This document shows, piece by piece, positions 28,301-36,282 of a stretch of DNA of 40,399 bases (positions are counted from its first letter, which is position 1; every line of letters starts with the position of its first letter). Where the stretch lies: positions 1 to 40,399 of the forward strand of contig CAYYFQ010000017.1 in the NCBI GenBank assembly GCA_964471475.1, written 5' to 3'. Source of the DNA: JAJNBD01 sp964471475. GTDB taxonomy: Bacteria; Pseudomonadota; Gammaproteobacteria; CAISUE01. Made by a program: the position numbers and the translations under genes. The notes beneath the pieces are model-generated. The model did no database searches. It had not been told where the DNA came from and worked only from the letters and a program-made list of their open reading frames with translations.

Positions 28301-31300
28301 TTTTAAAAGATCTATGTCAATGCATCGTGCGAAGATTATACGAAAATAATCGCGCTGCACTTCGAGAGTTTGAAGAAAAACGCTCTCACTTAAAAGAAAA
28401 TATAAAAAAAACATTCAGCTTGCTAGAGGCTAATGAAAGGCTAATTAAGAAAATGGAGGAGAGTAATCCATGGTATGACGATACAGTTACAGCATGCCAA
28501 AAACTTAGTGCTCAATTTTCATCCGAAGCAGCTTCCTCTTCTGACAGTGAAAAAAGCTTCCGTGATCACTTAGTGGAAGCTCATGCATTGTTGGAGAGAA
28601 CAGTTGGCGGAAATTTGTATTCGAATTTACCAGCGATCATAAACAAGATAGAAGAAATAAAGCGCCAGTTCACGGCATGTGAAAGCCGAGAACATGAGTT
28701 AACCAGCACGATTGCCAGTACAATCGCTGCGGCAATAAAAAAAGAAGAAGAAATTGTAGAACAACTTCGTCACGAGAAAATTGAGCAGACTCAAAAACTC
28801 GTAGGGGAGACTGCAGAAATCTTCAGCTCCAACGAAAAAATATTAACGGAACTGCAGGGTGCCTGCGATCAATATTTAGCATCGGCAGATTTTGAGGCTG
28901 TTTTTTCTTTAGAGCATCCATTATCGCAAAACACAGCAGTAATCGATTTAAAAAAATGCTTCTGTCCCCATAATGTTGGTGCGAAACGTAGTTTTTTAGA
29001 GCGCTTGGTGGGTAAACACCGTGAAGACAGCAACAAAAAATTATTAGAGGAAGGAAATCGTGATTTAACTGATGATTTTTATATTAATGAAGTGAAAAAT
29101 TTGCGCGAGTCTCTTCGCGCGAACACATTAGCTATTGGTGAGATAAAAAAGTTATTTGACACAGATTTTCACCAAATACAAGTAGCAGAGAGAGAAATGG
29201 ATGCGCGTTACCCTTCGAATGCTTTTGATCAACGCCTTCTGGTTTTGCAGGAATTAGCAAGCACTCTAAACCCTCCTTTTGATTTTAGTATTATTGCTGG
29301 TGAAATTCTTAACCTTGAGAGATCGTTAGAAGCAGCAAATGCTTTACCTCCACTTAGTAAAGAGCAAATGCAAGCTAAATTAAATTATTTACACTCTTGG
29401 TTAACGCTTGAACAAAAATTATCGCCTACTGACGCAAATTCCTTAGAAAAAGAAATTCAGCAAAAAATTGCCGAGAGGGACGCGGTTATTGCCGAAGAAA
29501 ATCGTCTCCGGGAGGCTGCTCGGGTTGCCGAAGAAGTTCGAAAGCGAGGAGTGATAGAAGAGCAGCTTAGGAAATTAAATGAAAACTGGTGTGATAATGG
29601 GGAAATATTGAATGGATGTTCTACGCACTTAGCTACTCTGCGAAAAACTGCCAGCGTAGAAAAAATGCAAAGTGATAGCAATGCGCCATATCTTTTTCTA
29701 CATGGTCGCGAAAGCAATGATAGTGTGGCGCCAAATCTTTATGCAGTGGAATTAGCAAACGAAAAAGCCCAGCTCGAAAGAAAGATTAGCAACGAAGAAG
29801 GGTGCGGTGACAACTATGACCAGATGAATGGAAATATTCGAGCTTTTCACCAAAAAGTTTTAGAGCTAACTACATGGGTGGAGACACACCATGAAAATAT
29901 TCGTCGCGAAGCTGAGCAGCAGCGGCAAAATTTAGCACAAACACAGGAGAAGATTAATAAACTCATAAACCCTCAACTAAGAGCTCCTATCTTTGGTATC
30001 TATGACCAAGTAGCGCAGTTGCTCAAAATTAATTTTGAAGATCTTGGTGAAAATATTGGAGTAGAAGAAGGCGTTGCTTCGAGGAGTGAAAATCGCTTTA
30101 CGTATAAAGCTAAAATTAGCGCATTACAACAAGAGTTTGCGGATCATGGTTTTCTTGAGCGAGCATCTGCCTTAGCTCAAAAGTTCGAAACTGCTGAGAG
30201 AGACGTTAAGATTTTTGACGAGTGCACACAAGAGTTGGCGTCTCTAGAAAATGACATTAACATAGCAAATATGGCATTGCTGCGAGGTTGTAAAGAAGCT
30301 ACACAAGATTTTTATCAAAGACACATACGTATTGCCATCGATGAGTTATTTCAATTTTATAAGAGCATGGCTAATTTTCAATTTGGTGGAAAACGTCATC
30401 AGCAGCAAGAGGGTTTGCATAAAAAAATGCATGACTATCGTCATAATACAGATATTGCTTTTTCTTCAACATCATTGAGCGATTTCTTTGACTTAGAAAA
30501 TTTATCTGCTTGTTTAGTGGAAAAAAACGGACCAAAGCGCCAAGATGTGTGTAAGATTATTCGAAGTAAAGAGTATTTAGGTACTTTTTCTGAGCTTGAA
30601 ATTCACCATTATAAAAACAATCCACGCAGCGTAGATTCTTTATCATTACAAATAAACGAGATCAAAAGTTTTTTAGAGCATTATCAGCGGGAATGGAATA
30701 GATTGAAGGCACTTACCATATCAGAAAGTGACGCGAGTGCTTGCCCTGTGTCGAGGAAAGCTGTTCACAAGTCAGTACGTAAGACGATGGATGAATATAA
30801 GAAGCGACAAGCACATCCTCCTCGTTCAGAACCAATTCCTCCACCTCCCCCTTTATTTTCTGAAGATCAAAAGGAAGTGTGGGAAATTCTTGGGTTACAT
30901 GGGGGTGATATTCCTGATTGGAGACCCGATGCAATGAATTTGCATCAGCTTGGGACTGTCTTAAAAAAACGTGCCAAAAAATTTCGTGACAATCACGAAA
31001 TGGAAGTATTAAGTGCTCGGTTTGTCACTCCCTTATTTGAGAAAGTTAACGCCTATGTAAAAGATAGAAATCATCGAAACTTAGAGGATCTACACAAAGT
31101 TTTTGAGTTTATTGCTTGTTTTTTTCTTGATGACAAACGTGCGAGTGGTTTAGGTGAGATGTTAGCCGAGGAAAATTTCAGTCAGTATTTGGAGTTGATT
31201 TTTAATACCGCCGAAGCTTATCGTACCTTAGCTTATACGTTGCCATACAGAAGTGCTGACGACAAAATGAATATTCTAACTTCTTTATTGCGTAGCGTAG

Positions 31301-32490
31301 CCCTTTATTATTTATTGGGATTGTATTTGCGGCAAGATCCGCTTCGCCTTGACACGGCGGCTAATCACTTAGCAAGCGTCGTGCACCTGTTATTTTCTCA
31401 TGCCTTATTGGAGGCGAATAAGGTCGCTAGCAATACGGCCATTAATCCGAGTATTTTTGGGGGAGCACCTATTCTATTTTCAGCAGCCGCATGGATATCT
31501 ATTTTGGACCAAGCGAGAGGATATCCAAGTGCTGCTCTTTCTTTATTTGAGCGGGAACATCGTTCTTCTAAAATTTATCTACTATCACAACGGCTTGTAT
31601 GCTTGCCAACATTTACTCAGTTTATCTCATTTGCAGAGTGGTCAAATGGGCTTCAAAACTCCCATGATTTTTGGAAAATTTTAGTTAATGCATTCAAAGA
31701 ACTTTATCAGAATTTTTCTCATAAATTTGTCAAAATATTAAGTAAGGAATTAGAAAAAAAGGTACTCAAGCATTTGCTAACGTATATTGTTATACTTTTT
31801 GATCCGACTTTTTCTATTGTGGAAGGTACAACAGGAGCAAAGGTATTGGGAAAAATTAGGAGCTTAGCAAAAAAGATAGTGCCATGGCGGGAATTCGCGC
31901 AAGCAGAAAGGGTCGGAAGTCAGAGTGCCAGTGGATCTGCATTACCTCTTTCTCGAACGATTATTTTTCCACAGTTGGTTGAGCCTTTAGTAGCAGCGCA
32001 AGGAAGTGGGCGTGCCCGCCCTATTGTACCGGTGTTTCGTAACCCTCCTGAGCTTCCTCCTCCTCCTCCACCTCTTTCTTCTCCAAGTTCTTTGGCGTCC
32101 AAAAATGCTAGAAAAGATGAGTCTTCACACTATGTCACCGCAGCATCTGCGGGAGGAGATCAGCAAGAACTAGCCCCCCTGTCGCCAAGAGTCTTAGCTG
32201 CGCTCAGGGGAAGGAGGGGTTCTCCTCAGAGTTTATTTTCTCCGAATGGGCAAGCGTTGAGCACACATGTTGACACTCTCAGAGCAGCTCATCCAGTACC
32301 GGGAGCGGCAGCGGCGTTACCCGGTGGTGTATGGGAGGATGGTGACCGATCTAACTCTTCCTCTTTCCCAGCAGAGATGAGTGGAGCAGATGGTAATATC
32401 CCGAGAAATGTTAGTGAGGATTATTCGGAGGCGCGTGGCGATGATGGTGCAGGTGCTGTGGGTCCGTGTCTGCCACCAGCACCTGTATAG
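25309..32490 (+). CDS. Giant protein 2 (2393 residues), putative secreted coiled-coil effector
   Basis: No family recognised. It starts 56 bases after giant gene 1 with no terminator between, so the two likely form an operon. Regions by eye: an N-terminal helical piece (1-45), a Ser/Gly-rich linker (about 50-105), a helical domain (to about 350), an acidic linker near 360-400, and a long body with strong coiled-coil character (for example about 1005-1200 and 1380-1430, rich in Glu, Lys, Gln and Leu). A first polyproline tract, PIPPPPPL, lies at 1842-1849. A mixed hydrophobic helical domain follows (about 1850-2210), then a disordered tail with ELPPPPPPL at 2248-2256 and RRGS at 2302-2305. RRGS also occurs at 832-835. 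There is no signal peptide. Alternatives such as a cytoskeletal or SMC-like protein are less likely, because no ATPase motif is visible. Confidence 0.75.
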   Translation: MPNNYNELFFVLTDEVLNRFVEVLANTYPEDSCLDDALTSLSNMTNEAFDSREVMSSPPAIPGSMSAVGASTSAALLNSSGSLSGSSGGSSLLSASQVALGSTSVREVLLTPIALPSIVIIHYSPEAHSAALALCEAVNRKLFSRETASAVDSTGHHFDSLSLKTKHELEVARKKVLRPNVSFTQQTLREVMRSFLGEYTFEHPLTAQTIKHSHLLFSPAAFRFVTLLMKMLDGFVAQFKTISTDKKSCISYLDAFGYTLTFFIAQKIFSECTQSDPCELAQAICRSSRKLVDNNPVTFAFLDIITNHQLDTICLGGEEVALLARDVRGGRSTMVKELLTQREVVGAKRARQLRIEEIEIPQDSQVEEEGEASGSAPRSFSRLSTEEADTVEEEGDPLLTQIVGLENILTALKELSFSGKEVLPQRFREVLKLDTPSPAQIPRALQTSCEYQFNATSFLLPPPVDINPLSDSSEEVFNLIHRLVLAGQLKAAYKFIQNLPIARLQPMMGRIEEEKTKANESLKAEDIPEEKVHELQSNKSNFSFRLFAEFFMKEMLGAHQTGAVGGRSVGLLERIKKYREKQRTRTSEYEKDCRFGSVGHRSEQAGAFLLNLQALQNLPPELQNLKGDFEKIQPTLEAYKYYWKSLAIWFVSAIYRAALAKNPWASLTEAYCDEVKERGIAALEEEEDQGDHEILKQLVAQDDQLAVIDTLYGWMAEYQVADNKDINLLTMAQIDTEIASISLLKGKLCSFKTNASDKLEIPVDAGIGHNIIYETLASEGILHALLQQMIDEVRQNLSEINYQGYLNLKAQLREKWRVYKRTFEPPEQKGGRRGSMRVQAAIVEIHQKFTEFVPRVLDVLQQSPDKMSVTAYKENLDQKISALLEKRVQQRTEIAGAVTCFHLNVGESQKIIDVLRAILPSGDTNANRDFRARDLTLSELSTFTVDGESCAQVISECSITELPLWIIQLQSCLPQNRNDFFQDKTFVALSQLSENSYVLKDLCQCIVRRLYENNRAALREFEEKRSHLKENIKKTFSLLEANERLIKKMEESNPWYDDTVTACQKLSAQFSSEAASSSDSEKSFRDHLVEAHALLERTVGGNLYSNLPAIINKIEEIKRQFTACESREHELTSTIASTIAAAIKKEEEIVEQLRHEKIEQTQKLVGETAEIFSSNEKILTELQGACDQYLASADFEAVFSLEHPLSQNTAVIDLKKCFCPHNVGAKRSFLERLVGKHREDSNKKLLEEGNRDLTDDFYINEVKNLRESLRANTLAIGEIKKLFDTDFHQIQVAEREMDARYPSNAFDQRLLVLQELASTLNPPFDFSIIAGEILNLERSLEAANALPPLSKEQMQAKLNYLHSWLTLEQKLSPTDANSLEKEIQQKIAERDAVIAEENRLREAARVAEEVRKRGVIEEQLRKLNENWCDNGEILNGCSTHLATLRKTASVEKMQSDSNAPYLFLHGRESNDSVAPNLYAVELANEKAQLERKISNEEGCGDNYDQMNGNIRAFHQKVLELTTWVETHHENIRREAEQQRQNLAQTQEKINKLINPQLRAPIFGIYDQVAQLLKINFEDLGENIGVEEGVASRSENRFTYKAKISALQQEFADHGFLERASALAQKFETAERDVKIFDECTQELASLENDINIANMALLRGCKEATQDFYQRHIRIAIDELFQFYKSMANFQFGGKRHQQQEGLHKKMHDYRHNTDIAFSSTSLSDFFDLENLSACLVEKNGPKRQDVCKIIRSKEYLGTFSELEIHHYKNNPRSVDSLSLQINEIKSFLEHYQREWNRLKALTISESDASACPVSRKAVHKSVRKTMDEYKKRQAHPPRSEPIPPPPPLFSEDQKEVWEILGLHGGDIPDWRPDAMNLHQLGTVLKKRAKKFRDNHEMEVLSARFVTPLFEKVNAYVKDRNHRNLEDLHKVFEFIACFFLDDKRASGLGEMLAEENFSQYLELIFNTAEAYRTLAYTLPYRSADDKMNILTSLLRSVALYYLLGLYLRQDPLRLDTAANHLASVVHLLFSHALLEANKVASNTAINPSIFGGAPILFSAAAWISILDQARGYPSAALSLFEREHRSSKIYLLSQRLVCLPTFTQFISFAEWSNGLQNSHDFWKILVNAFKELYQNFSHKFVKILSKELEKKVLKHLLTYIVILFDPTFSIVEGTTGAKVLGKIRSLAKKIVPWREFAQAERVGSQSASGSALPLSRTIIFPQLVEPLVAAQGSGRARPIVPVFRNPPELPPPPPPLSSPSSLASKNARKDESSHYVTAASAGGDQQELAPLSPRVLAALRGRRGSPQSLFSPNGQALSTHVDTLRAAHPVPGAAAALPGGVWEDGDRSNSSSFPAEMSGADGNIPRNVSEDYSEARGDDGAGAVGPCLPPAPV

Positions 32491-32515
32491 TAGAGTTTCA
32501 AAAGAGGTCTAATAA

Positions 32516-33370
32516 TTACACAGCTGCAAATTTTTGAATCAGCTGTGCTAAATAATTTTTGAGCTCACGCCTGTCGATGACATCATCAATAGCGCCTTTT
32601 TTTAATAAAAACTCACTGGTTTGAAAGCCATCAGGTAGTTTTTGACGAACCGTTTGCTCAATGACACGTGGGCCTGCAAAACCAATTAATGAACGAGGCT
32701 CTGCAATGATGATGTCTCCCAACATGGCAAGACTTGCGGAGACTCCACCCATGGTGGGATCAACTAAAACGCTAATATAAGGGAGTTTGGCTGCGGTTAA
32801 TTGATTGAGAATAGCGGCGGTTTTGGCCATTTGAAAGAGGGAAATTAATCCTTCTTGCATGCGTGCGCCACCGCTGGCGCAAAAACAGATGAAGGGGCAT
32901 TTTGCCGCGATCGCGGCTTGGACGCCTTGGCAAAATTTTTCACCTAAAGCAGAGCCCATGGAGCCACCCATAAAACTAAATTCAAAAGCAGCGATGACTG
33001 TAGTTAACCCTTCCACCGTTCCTCGTGCAACGATAAGAGCTTCATCTTCGCTGGTTTGGTCAATGGCTTGGTTGAGGCGATCAATATATTTTTTGCTGTC
33101 ACGAAACTTGAGTGGATCGCGTCCTTTGATTTTAGTGGCTAATTCGTGAAATTGCCCTCGGTCAAATATGGCCTCCAGGCGATCACGTGCCGCTAAGCGA
33201 TGGTGATGATGGCATTTTGGGCATACCTTCATATTTTGTGAGAGTTCGGTGTGATATAAAATCACTTGACAGGCTTGGCACTTCGTCCATAAGCCTTCAG
33301 GCACTGAGTTGCGCCGTGTGTGCGGTTTGGTTTTGATTCGTGAGGGGAAAATTTTTTTGAGCCAAGACAT
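32516..33370 (-). CDS. accD: Acetyl-CoA carboxylase carboxyltransferase beta subunit
   Basis: Part of the carboxyltransferase that makes malonyl-CoA for fatty-acid synthesis, acting with AccA. The 284 residues start with the zinc ribbon Cys31, Cys34, Cys50, Cys53 (CQAC...CPKC), which is typical of AccD. The crotonase-fold core follows with EFSFMGGSMGSALGEKF, FCASGGARMQEG and DPTMGGVSASLAMLGD, and then FAGPRVIEQTVRQ. It converges on giant gene 2 (25 bases between stops) and diverges from glnA. The folC gene that often follows accD is not here. Confidence 0.96.
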   Translation of the reverse strand: MSWLKKIFPSRIKTKPHTRRNSVPEGLWTKCQACQVILYHTELSQNMKVCPKCHHHHRLAARDRLEAIFDRGQFHELATKIKGRDPLKFRDSKKYIDRLNQAIDQTSEDEALIVARGTVEGLTTVIAAFEFSFMGGSMGSALGEKFCQGVQAAIAAKCPFICFCASGGARMQEGLISLFQMAKTAAILNQLTAAKLPYISVLVDPTMGGVSASLAMLGDIIIAEPRSLIGFAGPRVIEQTVRQKLPDGFQTSEFLLKKGAIDDVIDRRELKNYLAQLIQKFAAV

Positions 33371-33392
33371 TTAAAAGTCCAAAACACCTTAT

Positions 33393-33420
33393 TTGAATTC
33401 CGCTCATTTTACTCTATAAT
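33393..33420 (+). promoter_or_regulatory. glnA promoter
   Basis: TTGAAT (33393-33398) and a perfect TATAAT (33415-33420) are separated by 16 bases and lie 33 bases before the glnA ATG, in the 83-base region between divergent accD and glnA. This is a sigma-70 type promoter; no sigma-54 GG-N10-GC element was seen. Confidence 0.6.
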
Positions 33421-33453
33421 TTTTCCTTCGCATACTTTTATTGGAATTTACCC

Positions 33454-34848
33454 ATGGATCTTATTCAACGCATCAAAGAAGAAAAAATCCCTTTTGTTGA
33501 CTTACGTTTTACTGATATTTTAGGCAAGGAGCACCACATTACCGTGAGTGCTTCTGTAGTGGATGAAGATTTTTTTAAAGAAGGGAAGTGTTTTGATGGC
33601 TCATCGATCGTGGGATGGCAACCCATTAATCAGTCTGATATGGTGTTGTTGCCACGTCCAGACACGGCAGTGTTGGATCCTTTTACTTTAAACCCCACGC
33701 TCAATATTCGTTGTGATGTATACGATCCTCATGCGAAACAAAATTATGACCGTTGTCCTCGCGCGATTGCGCAACGGGCAGAAAATTATTTGAAGCACAC
33801 GGGGATTGCGGACGTGGCGTATATGGGCCCTGAACCTGAGTTTTTTGTGTTTGATGATGTGCGTTTTAGTGTAGGAGTCAATGAGGCTTTTTATGCCGTA
33901 GATTCTCATGAAGGGTGTTGGAATAGCGCCAAAGTGATAGAGCAGGGAAATATGGGCTATCGACCTCGTTTGAAAGGTGGTTATTTCCCCGTGCCTCCGG
34001 CAGACTCTTCTCAAGACTTGCGCTCGGAGATGGCTAAAGCTTTAACATCGATGGGTATTGAGTTTGAAGCGCATCACCATGAAGTGGCGACAGGTAATCA
34101 AAATGAAATTTGTATGCGTTTTAGTCAGTTGCTGCAAAAAGCCGATGAGATGCAGGTGTTTAAATATGTGGTTAAAAATGTGGCGCATGCGTTTGGAAAA
34201 TCAGCTACTTTTATGCCGAAGCCCTTGGTGGGAGATAATGGAAGTGGAATGCATTGTCATCAATCTTTAGCGAAAAATGGTGTTAATTTATTTGCAGGGG
34301 ATCGCTATGGTGGTTTATCGGAGTTGGCCTTGTATTATATTGGGGGGATTATTCATCATGCGCGAGCACTCAATGCTTTTACAAATCCTACTACCAATAG
34401 TTATCGTCGCTTAGTACCTGGTTTTGAAGCTCCCGTGATGTTGGCTTATTCTGCTTGTAATCGTTCTGCATCCATTCGTATTCCCCATACGCCATCGACA
34501 GGACGCCGCATAGAGGTGCGTTTTCCCGACCCCATGGCCAATCCTTATTTGGCTTTCTCTGCCATGATGATGGCAGGTTTAGATGGCATTCAGCGTCGAC
34601 TAGATCCGGGGCAATCGCATGATGAAGATTTGTATGAGCTTTCACCCAAAGCAGCTAAAAAAATCCCACAAGTTTGTGCTTCTTTAGATCAAGCATTGGG
34701 TGCATTGGAAGAAGATCATGAGTTTTTATTAGCGGGAGGGGTATTTAGCGCAGATTTTATTTCGAATTATATTGACATCAAACAGCGTGAAGTTACACGG
34801 CTACGCATGCAGACAAATCCCATAGAATTTGAGATGTATTATGAGTAG
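33454..34848 (+). CDS. glnA: Glutamine synthetase, type I
   Basis: ATP-dependent formation of glutamine from glutamate and ammonia; functions as a dodecamer. The 464 residues show FDGSSIVGW near 48, the metal-binding GPEPEFFVFD, VGDNGSGMHCHQSL, and NRSASIRIP with the substrate arginines. Tyr394 in EDLYELSP corresponds to the tyrosine adenylylated by GlnE in E. coli (Tyr397), so post-translational control is possible. Only a sigma-70 type promoter is visible, and no ntrBC genes follow. Confidence 0.97.
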   Translation: MDLIQRIKEEKIPFVDLRFTDILGKEHHITVSASVVDEDFFKEGKCFDGSSIVGWQPINQSDMVLLPRPDTAVLDPFTLNPTLNIRCDVYDPHAKQNYDRCPRAIAQRAENYLKHTGIADVAYMGPEPEFFVFDDVRFSVGVNEAFYAVDSHEGCWNSAKVIEQGNMGYRPRLKGGYFPVPPADSSQDLRSEMAKALTSMGIEFEAHHHEVATGNQNEICMRFSQLLQKADEMQVFKYVVKNVAHAFGKSATFMPKPLVGDNGSGMHCHQSLAKNGVNLFAGDRYGGLSELALYYIGGIIHHARALNAFTNPTTNSYRRLVPGFEAPVMLAYSACNRSASIRIPHTPSTGRRIEVRFPDPMANPYLAFSAMMMAGLDGIQRRLDPGQSHDEDLYELSPKAAKKIPQVCASLDQALGALEEDHEFLLAGGVFSADFISNYIDIKQREVTRLRMQTNPIEFEMYYE

Positions 34849-34859
34849 ATAGATGAAAG

Positions 34860-36029
34860 CTATTTGCTTTTATAAAAGTATTTTTGAATACCTTCCATCC
34901 ATGGGTAGACTATAATTTCATCAAATTTAAGCGCCTGTTTGACTTGGCTAAAACAAGCGTATTCTGCTTGATTCCCTAATGAGTTAGCTAGTTTACGCAA
35001 GTGACTCAGTTGGGTTGAATTATATTCTTCACCACTTTTGATTTCAATGAGTAACAATGGTAATCCAGGCCGCTCAACTACAAGATCAATTTCTAAGTCA
35101 TCATGAGTTCGCAAATAAGAGATTCGATAATCTGGAAGAAAATATCGAATTAATTTATGACACTCTAAAATAACAAAATGTTCAAATAATTTTCCGTATT
35201 CATAAGTGCCAGGTAGGACAGGGAGTGTCAGGGTCTTTGTTAATGCACGTACTACGCCTAGATCAAAGAAATAAAATTTGGGTTTTTGATGTAATCGCTT
35301 ACGAAAAGAATGATGAAACGCTGGCAAATAAAAACCAATCAAAGTGTCTTCTAAGATAGAAAAATATTGCACGATACTTTTATCATCAACGCCCACATCG
35401 CGCGCAATGTTAGCGGTGTTGATAATCGTTCCATTGGCTTGCGCCGCTACTTCTAAAAAATATTGAAAAGGTGATAATTTACGAATTAAATGTTCTGCCC
35501 ACACTTCTTCTTTTAAATAGGTGTGTGTATAAGCACGTAAGATATCAGCTTTAATTTCTTCTTGTTGCACATCATAAATTTTTGGCAACATGCCAAAACG
35601 TAAAGCATCTTGTAGATTAAAATCATCGCCTAGTTCAAGATAAGAAAAGGGGAATAATTCTTTAACTAAGGCACGTCCGGCAAGCAAATTCGCATGCCCA
35701 TATTTTAATTTGCGTGCGGAAGAACCCGTTAAAATAAAACATTTATTGGTCGTTTCTATTAAAGAATGAATCACATCAAGCAACGGAGGAATTTTTTGTA
35801 TCTCATCAATAATCACATGCGTAATGCTTTCAGGGAGTCCTAATACCTCGAATTTTAATAATTGAGGATCTTGAAGATATTTTTGCTCTTGATTTAAATC
35901 AAGTAAATCAATATAAAAAGAGCTTTTATTGTGAAAGAGATGATGAATTAAAGTGCTTTTTCCTGTATTTCGCGCGCCAAATAAAAAAAAGCTAAAATTG
36001 AAAGGGAGGTCGATCAACCGATTTTTCAT
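34860..36029 (-). CDS. AAA ATPase with DUF4143 domain
   Basis: A 389-residue member of the common but poorly understood AAA_14/DUF4143 ATPase family. The Walker A motif GARNTGKST is at 18-26, Walker B VIIDEIQ at 72-78, and a sensor-like ILTGSSARKL follows near 99-108. The C-terminal DUF4143 half contains LEIDLVVERPG and LLLIEIKSGEE, which resemble a PD-(D/E)XK nuclease core. The cellular role is unknown; such genes are often mobile and occur in multiple copies. It converges on glnA with 11 bases between, and its upstream region carries GGAGT/ACTCC palindromes that could be an autoregulatory operator. Confidence 0.9.
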   Translation of the reverse strand: MKNRLIDLPFNFSFFLFGARNTGKSTLIHHLFHNKSSFYIDLLDLNQEQKYLQDPQLLKFEVLGLPESITHVIIDEIQKIPPLLDVIHSLIETTNKCFILTGSSARKLKYGHANLLAGRALVKELFPFSYLELGDDFNLQDALRFGMLPKIYDVQQEEIKADILRAYTHTYLKEEVWAEHLIRKLSPFQYFLEVAAQANGTIINTANIARDVGVDDKSIVQYFSILEDTLIGFYLPAFHHSFRKRLHQKPKFYFFDLGVVRALTKTLTLPVLPGTYEYGKLFEHFVILECHKLIRYFLPDYRISYLRTHDDLEIDLVVERPGLPLLLIEIKSGEEYNSTQLSHLRKLANSLGNQAEYACFSQVKQALKFDEIIVYPWMEGIQKYFYKSK

Positions 36030-36034
36030 GATAT

Positions 36035-36072
36035 AACTCCAATAAATTAGCGTATTTTTGGAGTTTACTCCG
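36035..36072 (-). promoter_or_regulatory. GGAGT/ACTCC palindromes upstream of the DUF4143 ATPase
   Basis: GGAGT-TT-ACTCC (36060-36071) is an inverted repeat. A further AACTCCA (36035-36041) pairs with TGGAGTT (36059-36065). The copy nearest the gene also supplies a GGAG ribosome binding site. This suggests a regulator binding site, possibly for self-control. Confidence 0.4.
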
Positions 36073-36158
36073 TTTTTTCGGTAGATTCAAGGGTGAAAAA
36101 GTCTCTGTTCTGTGTACTATATAAATCGCGAGGTGACAGCAACGCAATACCGACATGA

Positions 36159-36186
36159 CTTTAAGGTGTGTTCTTTAAGGTGTGTT
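36159..36186 (+). repeat. 14-bp tandem repeat, two copies
   Basis: CTTTAAGGTGTGTT occurs twice in direct tandem (36159-36172, 36173-36186), about 30 bases upstream of the PmrA-like box. It may be a simple duplication or a pair of regulator half-sites. Confidence 0.7.
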
Positions 36187-36217
36187 ACTGTGTGGCCAGT
36201 GACATCAAAGAAAAAAG

Positions 36218-36250
36218 ATTAATGTTTTCTTAAGCCAATTTTGTTATTAT
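36218..36250 (+). promoter_or_regulatory. PmrA-box-like promoter upstream of giant gene 3
   Basis: ATTAAT (36218-36223), five bases, CTTAAG (36229-36234), ten bases, TATTAT (36245-36250). It matches the promoter at 20805-20837 in 23 of 33 positions overall and 14 of 17 within the box, with no gaps. The predicted start near 36257 gives a leader of about 26 bases to the ATG at 36283. Confidence 0.6.
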
Positions 36251-36282
36251 CTAATCAACAGCTTATTACGATGAGAGGAGCT

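Noticed and set aside
28300..29600. SMC or Rad50-like ATPase suggested by the coiled coil of giant protein 2
   Set aside because: No Walker A, Walker B or ABC signature motifs are visible at either end of the protein.
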